Below, one piece after another: positions 1 to 5,463 of a DNA stretch of 7,135 nt. Made by a program: the position numbers and the translations under genes. Positions within the stretch are counted from its first letter, which is position 1, and every line of letters starts with the position of its first letter. The notes under the pieces are model-generated. The model was not told the origin of the DNA. It made no database searches and worked only from the letters and a program-made list of their open reading frames with translations. This stretch comes from F23-D06 sp045600905 (lineage in GTDB: Bacteria > Bacteroidota > Bacteroidia > Bacteroidales > WCHB1-69): contig JAZRYT010000106.1 in the NCBI GenBank assembly GCA_045600905.1, positions 1-7,135 of the forward strand, given 5' to 3'.

Positions 1-133
1 GGACGAATTCTGCTATAAGTTCAATAGGATGTACTTCGGCGATAAGACCTTCGACAGACTGGTTGTTGCGTCAATAAGCTACAAACCGAACTTCGAGCAC
101 CGCACGTACAACTCGTCACTTACTTGCGGATAA
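1..133 (+). mobile_element. Right-hand portion of an IS1595-family insertion sequence (outer end undefined)
   Basis: The presence of the element is inferred from the transposase tail. Members of this family normally carry short terminal inverted repeats outside the transposase stop, and an 8-base target duplication is usual. The matching left end is not in the window, so the right terminal repeat cannot be placed. It should lie between about 134 and 200. The interval given stops at the transposase stop codon and is a minimum. Confidence 0.6.
2..133 (+). CDS. Transposase, C-terminal fragment (IS1595 family, ISXO2-like), cut by window edge
   Basis: The frame is open from the first complete codon of the window to a TAA at 131-133 and gives 43 residues. 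It begins DEFCYKFNR, followed after a few residues by FGDKTFDRLVVAS. This is the characteristic C-terminal end of ISXO2-like (IS1595-family) DDE transposases, where an (L)DEFxxxFNRR segment lies just after the catalytic core. The catalytic DDE residues and the left end of the element would lie upstream, outside the window, so it cannot be judged whether the enzyme is intact. The stop is only 16 bases before the start of the AAA+ gene on the same strand, so the right end of the insertion sequence must lie in or overlap the start of that gene. The family call rests on recognising the motif from memory. Confidence 0.8.
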   Translation, partial: DEFCYKFNRMYFGDKTFDRLVVASISYKPNFEHRTYNSSLTCG

Positions 134-149
134 TCATTTTATTATTGTA

Positions 150-1973
150 ATGTGCAAAATCTGGGGAGCAGATGATTTTTTGCATGATACAGGTAAAGGC
201 TGCTTTATCACCATTGCCATTGTGGTGGGTGGAATCCTGCTGTTAACATTGTTGCCTGATGATAGCACTAAGTTAGATAATACCATTGATATTATTATGA
301 CCTCCATTTGTGTTGGCATTGGTGTATTTTTGGTAGGGTCAATCATTAAAAAACTCGTAAATATTAATTCTGATTCCCAAAGCAGTCTTGAAGAACGCGA
401 AATAGCAGAAATATCATCTAAGTCTCAACAAAAATCTAATAACGTAAAAGAACCCGTTGTGGTGAAAGACGAAAGAAAAGTGAAAGAGAATGAAGAGCTA
501 TCCACTGAATTCCTAAAGCGGGCAAGCAACTTCACCGGCACTATCCAGCGCATTAAGTGGAACAAGGACTTTGCTGCCAATATGGAAACTATCGGTGGCA
601 TTTCTCTTGTTGGCGATAAGGATGACCAATATCAATTTATTTTCAGCACGGATATCGCTTTCTGTTATAAAATGTTATATGGCAATCTCATTCCTTATCA
701 CAGCAGAGCCGGAATCGCCTTCATATATGTTTTGACCATCTTGAATCGAAGTACAGTTGTAGTAAAAGATCCAAAAAGTCTATTTAATTGTACCACATAC
801 GGAAAAGACATTCCCGAATCTATTTTCAAAGACACTGCTGGCTTACCTATGAGCAGCATAATGTATTCCGTAGAGCACGAATTGAAACTTATTCAGGAGC
901 ATTTCACTAACATGCCGTCTCACGAAGAACCACTGCTCATTGCGGCAGAACTGTTGCAACCCTTGGACACCAATCTGCAGCAACAATATGTTGATACTAT
1001 CGTAGATATGATGCAGATTATGTATATGGTCAAGCCGGCTGAATCAAGTAACGTTCAAAAATTGAATGAATTCCTGCAACAATATTCCCCTGCAGCCAAA
1101 ATTAAAGAAAAAGTATTAGCCAGTGACATTGTAAATTCATCCAAAGCTAATAAAAGAGGAGTGATTTCTTCTCATTTAATACTTTCTCTTCAAGAGTTGG
1201 ACAGCTTGATAGGTTTGGAAAATGTAAAACAGCAGGTCCACACGCTGATAAAGTTCATCCAGGTGCAGCAGCAACGCGAAAAACATCAATTGAAGACCAC
1301 CCCGATTTCATACCATTGCGTCTTCTCAGGATCTCCAGGCACGGGAAAAACCACGGTGGCACGTATCTTGGCACAAATTTACAAAGACCTCGGCGTGCTG
1401 AAAAAAGGACATCTCATTGAAACCGACCGTGCAGGACTTGTCGGCGAGTATGTGGGACAGACGGCTGTGAAGACCAACAAGGTCATCAATTCCGCAGTGG
1501 GCGGCGTGCTTTTCATTGATGAGGCCTATTCCCTCTATTCGGAATCCGCGGAAGACTACGGTCGTGAAGCCATTGCCACCCTGCTCAAACGGATGGAAGA
1601 CGAACGCGACAATCTGGTAGTGGTGATGGCCGGGTACACGGAAGAGATGCGGCAGTTCATCGACATCAACCCTGGCTTACGTTCCCGTTTCAACCGCTAT
1701 ATTGACTTTACCGACTACTCCCCCGACGAGCTTTATCAAATCTTCAAACGCTACATCAACAAAGAGGATTTCAAACTCACCCCTGAATCGGAACTCGCAT
1801 TCCAGAAGCTGTTTGCAGAGGCCTACGAAAAGCGCGACCGCACTTTCGGCAACGCGCGTTTTGTACGCAACGTTTTTGAAAAAACCATTGAACGCCAATC
1901 TCTCCGCGTGGCCGACATCACAGAACCTACTGTGGAGCAACTGACGGAAATTACGGAGAACGACGTTCCATAA
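150..1973 (+). CDS. Membrane-anchored AAA+ ATPase of the CbbX/SpoVK (EccA-like) type
   Basis: This 607-residue protein has three parts. Two hydrophobic segments (about 18-35 and 46-66) form a predicted N-terminal hairpin anchor, which would leave the rest cytoplasmic. Residues about 100-345 are an unrecognised, largely helical region. From about 351 there is a complete AAA+ module: Walker A GSPGTGKTT (394-402), a GEYVGQT segment (432-438), Walker B VLFIDE (453-458), arginine-finger region NPGLRSRF (507-514) and sensor 2 GNARF (567-571). The pattern LIGLENVKQQV, LFIDEAYSL and FGNARFVRNVFE is that of CbbX/SpoVK ATPases, which remodel partner proteins. No Rubisco, sporulation or type VII secretion gene is nearby, so those roles are not implied. 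The ATG is preceded by AT-rich sequence without a ribosome-binding site; it was chosen because it keeps the membrane anchor. The 5' part is much AT-richer than the AAA+ part. The leucine-rich-repeat gene follows after 21 bases, probably in the same transcript, and is the obvious candidate partner. Confidence 0.9.
   Translation: MCKIWGADDFLHDTGKGCFITIAIVVGGILLLTLLPDDSTKLDNTIDIIMTSICVGIGVFLVGSIIKKLVNINSDSQSSLEEREIAEISSKSQQKSNNVKEPVVVKDERKVKENEELSTEFLKRASNFTGTIQRIKWNKDFAANMETIGGISLVGDKDDQYQFIFSTDIAFCYKMLYGNLIPYHSRAGIAFIYVLTILNRSTVVVKDPKSLFNCTTYGKDIPESIFKDTAGLPMSSIMYSVEHELKLIQEHFTNMPSHEEPLLIAAELLQPLDTNLQQQYVDTIVDMMQIMYMVKPAESSNVQKLNEFLQQYSPAAKIKEKVLASDIVNSSKANKRGVISSHLILSLQELDSLIGLENVKQQVHTLIKFIQVQQQREKHQLKTTPISYHCVFSGSPGTGKTTVARILAQIYKDLGVLKKGHLIETDRAGLVGEYVGQTAVKTNKVINSAVGGVLFIDEAYSLYSESAEDYGREAIATLLKRMEDERDNLVVVMAGYTEEMRQFIDINPGLRSRFNRYIDFTDYSPDELYQIFKRYINKEDFKLTPESELAFQKLFAEAYEKRDRTFGNARFVRNVFEKTIERQSLRVADITEPTVEQLTEITENDVP
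153..184. repeat. Imperfect inverted repeat at the start of the AAA+ gene
   Basis: The arm TGCAAAATCTG (153-163) faces CAGATGATTTTTTGCA (169-184) across the five-base loop GGGAG. TCTG pairs with CAGA and TGCAAAA pairs with TTTTGCA; the right arm has an unpaired five-base bulge. It could be part of an IS terminus, a weak hairpin in the mRNA just after the start codon, or chance. It lies inside the reading frame of the AAA+ protein (codons 2-12). Confidence 0.4.
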
Positions 1974-1994
1974 CTATAAAAACATTTATTCATT

Positions 1995-3512
1995 ATGAAA
2001 AACGAAACTTTTACTTTTGGCAGCGAACCTTTCAACGAATGGCTCGCCAAGCACCCTGATGTGGAAAGACTGACCATTGAAGGCCACATTTATAGAGACA
2101 AATTGGAAGACATTGACGAACAACTATTCAAATCTTCCATTGAAACATTAGAGATCGGCACGATAATACTAAAAGATGAAATTTATGAAACTGTCTCTTT
2201 TGATGATTATGCCTTTTCTTTTTTGGATGAAAGCAATGCTCTACCGAGATTATTCAAGATGCTGGTTAACGCGCAATATTCTTCTGTTTATTCACTATCG
2301 GATGATTTAATTCTTTCGTCAGATGGAAATGTGTTAGTCCACATAGCAGAAACAGACACATTGCAAATTCCTGAAAATGTGAAAACCATTGGCCATTATG
2401 CCTGTGCTTGCTATTATTATTTGGAAGAAGTTTGTTTCCCCGACGGATTACAGGAAATAGGGGCACATGTATTTGAGGAATGCCGCGATTTACAATTTGT
2501 AAATCTACCAGATACTGTTTTAACTATTGGAAATAGTGCTTTTCGTAATTGTTATATCTCAAGTTTTGATTTATCCAATAATCTTACAGAAATTCCCGCC
2601 CATTGTTTTGAAAACAACAATTTGACCTCATTTGAGCTACCCCACTCCGTTAAGACTATCCGTTATGGTGCATTTTTAGGAAATCCCATTATAAAGATAA
2701 CCTTTAACCATGGTTTAGAGATAATTGAAGGCAACGTTTTTCCTGCTTTATGTTATGCAAAGTTTCCGGCTTCTATGAAAGAAATTGCCGTGGATTTTTA
2801 TTACGATAAAAGTAGAACAAAAATTAAAAGGCAAATACCTTATATAGAGGTGGACAATGACAATCCTTACTTTTGGACAAAGAAAGGAACATTGTATAAA
2901 AAAGGCAGTGACGAGCTCTATTTGGACGCTCCTTTCTGTTGTAGGACAAGGCACTATAAGGAAATACCGCAACTGGTGATTCCCTCAAATTTGCAGCCCA
3001 AAAGCGTGATTTTGAAATGGAATCCATCTTTTTCTTCGTATCCAATGATTGGTTACCTCGAGTTAATTTACGGTTTTGCGAAAAAGAGCTACTATAGATG
3101 CGGAGATTCTATGAATTGGAGCGTGTGGGATTATGATAAAATCAATGTCGGTGACAGAGTGTTTTGGGTGAAAGTCGGGTATGGCCAAATCGGCATTGTG
3201 GGTAGCGGCGTCGTAACTTCGGAGCCCTACATAGATGATGATTGGAGTGGAAAAGACCGCATCACATACTATGTGGATTTCATCCCCGACGTGTTGCTCA
3301 ATCCCGACACCGTACCCATTCTTACCTGTGAGGAACTGCAAAACGAGATACCTGACTTTGAGTGGTCGAAAGGTCACTCTGGTTTGGTGTTAAACGACGA
3401 ACAAGCCCAAAAGTTGGACACGCTTTGGAAAGACTTCCTGCAACAACACGATGACCTTTTCCAAGAAAAAATGCAGAACAAGTACAACGAACAGGTTTAT
3501 ATCCAAAAATAA
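1995..3512 (+). CDS. Cytoplasmic BspA-type leucine-rich-repeat protein with C-terminal EVE/PUA-like domain
   Basis: This is a 505-residue protein with no signal peptide or membrane segment. Residues 1-100 are unrecognised. From about 103 to 275 there are BspA-type (LRR_5) repeats: the opener LILSSDGNVLVHI, then units of the form P..V.TIG..AF..C..L..V.LP, such as LPDTVLTIGNSAF (171-183) and LPHSVKTIRYGAF (215-227). A second BspA-like element, VDNDNPYFWTKKGTLY, starts at 286. The last ~130 residues (about 365-495) are different: W375, GDRVFWVKVG (386-395), GIVGSGVV (400-407), SEPY (409-412), W417, a YYVDF strand, a PDVLLNPD segment and HSGLVL near the end. I recognise this pattern from the domain next to HNH nucleases in modified-base restriction-type proteins, which I take to be EVE/PUA-like. 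BspA-type repeats are usually on secreted proteins, so a cytoplasmic copy is unusual. The start ATG follows an A/T-rich 21-base gap after the AAA+ gene. The LRR call is strong; the C-terminal domain name is a moderate inference. Confidence 0.85.
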   Translation: MKNETFTFGSEPFNEWLAKHPDVERLTIEGHIYRDKLEDIDEQLFKSSIETLEIGTIILKDEIYETVSFDDYAFSFLDESNALPRLFKMLVNAQYSSVYSLSDDLILSSDGNVLVHIAETDTLQIPENVKTIGHYACACYYYLEEVCFPDGLQEIGAHVFEECRDLQFVNLPDTVLTIGNSAFRNCYISSFDLSNNLTEIPAHCFENNNLTSFELPHSVKTIRYGAFLGNPIIKITFNHGLEIIEGNVFPALCYAKFPASMKEIAVDFYYDKSRTKIKRQIPYIEVDNDNPYFWTKKGTLYKKGSDELYLDAPFCCRTRHYKEIPQLVIPSNLQPKSVILKWNPSFSSYPMIGYLELIYGFAKKSYYRCGDSMNWSVWDYDKINVGDRVFWVKVGYGQIGIVGSGVVTSEPYIDDDWSGKDRITYYVDFIPDVLLNPDTVPILTCEELQNEIPDFEWSKGHSGLVLNDEQAQKLDTLWKDFLQQHDDLFQEKMQNKYNEQVYIQK

Positions 3513-3522
3513 AAAAAAACAC

Positions 3523-3555
3523 TTGACTCGTCCCTAAGGGCAGGCCCTATCTTTG
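3523..3555 (+). promoter_or_regulatory. Promoter of the MerR-type regulator gene (TTG / TAnnTTTG)
   Basis: TATCTTTG at 3548-3555 matches the Bacteroidota -7 consensus TAnnTTTG exactly, and TTG at 3523-3525 (within CTTGACT) fits the -33 element. The gap is 22 bases, somewhat long. Extended spacers are typical of promoters that MerR-family proteins activate by untwisting DNA. Transcription would start near 3560, giving a leader of about 20 bases before the ATG at 3583. Confidence 0.6.
3532..3548. promoter_or_regulatory. Palindromic operator candidate inside the promoter spacer
   Basis: Two overlapping dyads fill the space between the promoter elements. CCCT-A-AGGG lies at 3532-3540, and AGGGC-AG-GCCCT at 3537-3548. 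MerR-family dimers bind inverted repeats placed exactly between the two promoter boxes, so autoregulation by the adjacent regulator is the natural reading. Which of the two dyads matters cannot be decided from one sequence. Confidence 0.5.
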
Positions 3556-3582
3556 CCGCCGCTTAAGCCAATCGATCTTACG

Positions 3583-4416
3583 ATGATGAAGTACAACACC
3601 AAATTAAAAATCGGAGAGTTTTCCAAAATGATGCAGGTGACGGTTAAAGCGCTGCGTCATTACGAGCAGAAGGGGCTCTTACTGCCTGACGAGGTGGACG
3701 AGTGGACGGGCTATCGCTACTACAGCATCGACCAGATGCAGGAGTTGAACCATATCCGCAACCTCCAACAACTTGGGTTTTCGTTGGATGAGATCAAGGA
3801 AATTTTCGAAGAAGATTCACAAGTGCCTACCATCGAACAATTATCTGAGAAAATTGAGGAGACACAACGGCAACTTCAAAAGTTGAGAACCCGACGAGAA
3901 CGTCTGCTCCATTGGCGAAACACTCGCAAAAACATCAGCAAAATGGAGAAATTTTCAATTCAATCTTTGCCCGAAATCATTGTGGCAAGTCATCGGGAAG
4001 TTATCCCCAATTACGAAGCGCTCGACCCACTGTGTGTAAACATCATTGGCCCGGAAATGCAACGTCTCGGTTGTGAATGTCCGCCGCCGGGCTATTGCTT
4101 CACGATTGAGCACAACCAGGAGTACTCCCCTACGGACATCGACATCGAGTACTGCGAACAGGTGACCGCAATGGGTGCCGACTCGAAGGTTATCCAATTC
4201 AAAAAAATAGAGGCCGTGCCAGTCGCCATCTGTATGAAGCATTTTGGTCCATACGAGAGATTTTACGAATCGTATATGGAACTTTTCCAATACATTGAGG
4301 AGCAGGGCTACCAAATCAACGGTCATCCCCGCTACTGTTACATCGACGGTGCTTGGAATCAGGAGGATCCTGAAAAATGGTTGTCCATCATACAGATTCC
4401 GGTAGAAAAATGTTAG
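3583..4416 (+). CDS. MerR-family transcriptional regulator with GyrI-like effector-binding domain (BmrR type)
   Basis: This 277-residue protein starts with a MerR winged helix: LKIGEFSKMM, VKALRHYEQKGLL and TGYRYY (residues 8-47). A coiled coil follows (about 84-120; IEQLSEKIEETQRQLQKLR), as in the MerR dimerisation helix. Residues about 126-277 form a GyrI/AraC_E-type ligand-binding domain with HFGPYERFYESY and a final DPEKW...IQIPV strand. BmrR-type proteins bind cationic or hydrophobic drugs here and activate efflux or self-expression. In this protein the place where relatives have a Glu (W-T/S-E-I-Q) is Ile269, so ligand choice may differ. ATG 3583 was chosen (3586 is equally possible). 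An in-frame TTG at 3553 lies inside the -7 promoter box and so cannot be the start. No transporter is adjacent, so the target is probably itself or a distant gene. The stop lies two bases from that of the convergent patatin gene. Confidence 0.9.
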   Translation: MMKYNTKLKIGEFSKMMQVTVKALRHYEQKGLLLPDEVDEWTGYRYYSIDQMQELNHIRNLQQLGFSLDEIKEIFEEDSQVPTIEQLSEKIEETQRQLQKLRTRRERLLHWRNTRKNISKMEKFSIQSLPEIIVASHREVIPNYEALDPLCVNIIGPEMQRLGCECPPPGYCFTIEHNQEYSPTDIDIEYCEQVTAMGADSKVIQFKKIEAVPVAICMKHFGPYERFYESYMELFQYIEEQGYQINGHPRYCYIDGAWNQEDPEKWLSIIQIPVEKC

Positions 4417-4418
4417 TC

Positions 4419-5438
4419 CTATATTGGGCAAACATCGCTATCTTTATCGATTAAATCGTCAATCACTTTGTCCAACTCAGCGGAATGAGTTTGGATGTAG
4501 TTCAATGCGGATTCTTTCAGGGCCTGGATATTCTTGAGGCTTCCGTCGTCCATTTCGTCACTGGCATTGCCGATTTCAGGTGTGAGGCGCACATACTGGT
4601 TCTGGCACTCTTCTGCCTCGAACAACTTTTTAACCTGATAGCTGATAACCTCCGCGCCAGACGATTGCAGAATATCGATGACAGGCAGCGCCCAGGAAAT
4701 CAGTCCCCAGCCTTTAGCTTTGTCATACAGATAGGACTTGCTCACGCGGCCCGTGCCAATGGAGACGACATACATATCGTTGATTTTCGGGGCGCGGTTG
4801 TTCACTTTCCAGACCTTCTTCTTCGCTTCAATAATGGCACAAAGCGAGGGGTCATTGGCGTAGATGCCGCCGTCCACCAGGCATTTGTCGGTTCCGCCCA
4901 TGGAGGTCACTTCTGCCACGGGAAAATAGGTCGGTGCGGCGGATGTGGCGCGCGCAATGTCCGCCAAACGGTAGTCGCGGTTCGTGTCACGCTGTGCTGA
5001 ATCGGTGTCAAAGAGCACGGCCTCGCGGTTCGTGATGTCGTATGCGGTGATCAGTCCTTCCGTATCAGATTCGGAGAGCTGAGACTCGCCGAAGATTTCT
5101 GCCAGCACCGCCTCAATGTTTTTGGCCGGATACATAGAATCAAACATTCGTCGAATTTGGTTGAAGCCGTTCTTTTTGAAGATTCTCGGGCCACCGCTCT
5201 CAAAAAGGGACACCGCCGTTGAGCAGTCCATCTTCTTGCCGTCGTGTTTGTAGAGCATGGAGCAGGCCAGCATACCGCCGGCGCTGGTGCCGGCAATCAT
5301 ATCGAAGTAGTCGGCGATGCGGGCTTGAGGATTGCCCGAGCGTACACGCAGGCGTGTTTCCATTTCTTGAAGAATCATCGCGGGAAGGAGGCCTCTGATG
5401 CCGCCACCGTCAATAGAGAGGATTTTGTATTTTTTCAT
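4419..5438 (-). CDS. Patatin-like phospholipase (acyl hydrolase)
   Basis: This 339-residue patatin-family lipid acyl hydrolase has the whole catalytic set visible. The oxyanion loop DGGGIRG is at 10-16, the nucleophile elbow GTSAGG at 50-55 with Ser52, the RATSAAPTYF signature at 163-172, and the dyad aspartate is Asp189 in DGGIYANDPS. The C-terminal stretch with ASDEMDD and KNIQALKE is typical of the bacterial group related to plant patatin. There is no signal peptide, so it is expected in the cytosol acting on membrane phospholipids. Related patatins (CapV) serve as CBASS effectors, but no nucleotide cyclase is present in the window, so that role is not supported. The start lies 25 bases after the Fic stop with no separate promoter visible, which suggests one transcript. 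It is GC-rich (62% in a 60-base sample, 4861-4920), unlike Fic. Confidence 0.93.
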   Translation of the reverse strand: MKKYKILSIDGGGIRGLLPAMILQEMETRLRVRSGNPQARIADYFDMIAGTSAGGMLACSMLYKHDGKKMDCSTAVSLFESGGPRIFKKNGFNQIRRMFDSMYPAKNIEAVLAEIFGESQLSESDTEGLITAYDITNREAVLFDTDSAQRDTNRDYRLADIARATSAAPTYFPVAEVTSMGGTDKCLVDGGIYANDPSLCAIIEAKKKVWKVNNRAPKINDMYVVSIGTGRVSKSYLYDKAKGWGLISWALPVIDILQSSGAEVISYQVKKLFEAEECQNQYVRLTPEIGNASDEMDDGSLKNIQALKESALNYIQTHSAELDKVIDDLIDKDSDVCPI

Positions 5439-5463
5439 AATCTTATATTAGAATAATAAGGAT

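Noticed and set aside
124..147. Promoter for the AAA+ gene from TTG (124-126) and TATTATTG (140-147)
   Set aside because: The -7 box has one mismatch and the spacing of 13 bases is far too short.
134..200. Exact right terminal inverted repeat of the IS
   Set aside because: The left end is outside the window, so no matching arm can be shown.
150..1973. Rubisco activase CbbX, sporulation SpoVK or type VII secretion EccA role for the AAA+ protein
   Set aside because: Only the ATPase module is shared; no Rubisco, sporulation or secretion gene is nearby and the N-terminal part is different.
3553..3582. Upstream in-frame TTG start for the MerR regulator, adding ten residues
   Set aside because: The TTG is part of the TATCTTTG -7 box and would not be transcribed; the added residues match nothing in the family.
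3955..4431. Open frame of about 158 codons on the minus strand opposite the MerR gene
   Set aside because: It is antisense to the clearly conserved GyrI-like domain, has no recognisable protein pattern and overlaps the patatin stop.
4485..5000. Open frame of about 170 codons on the plus strand opposite the patatin gene
   Set aside because: It lies wholly over conserved patatin codons, has no recognisable domain, and long antisense frames are common in GC-rich genes.
4419..5438. CBASS system with patatin (CapV-like) effector
   Set aside because: No CD-NTase, Cap2/Cap3 or other CBASS gene is present in the window; the patatin alone is not enough.
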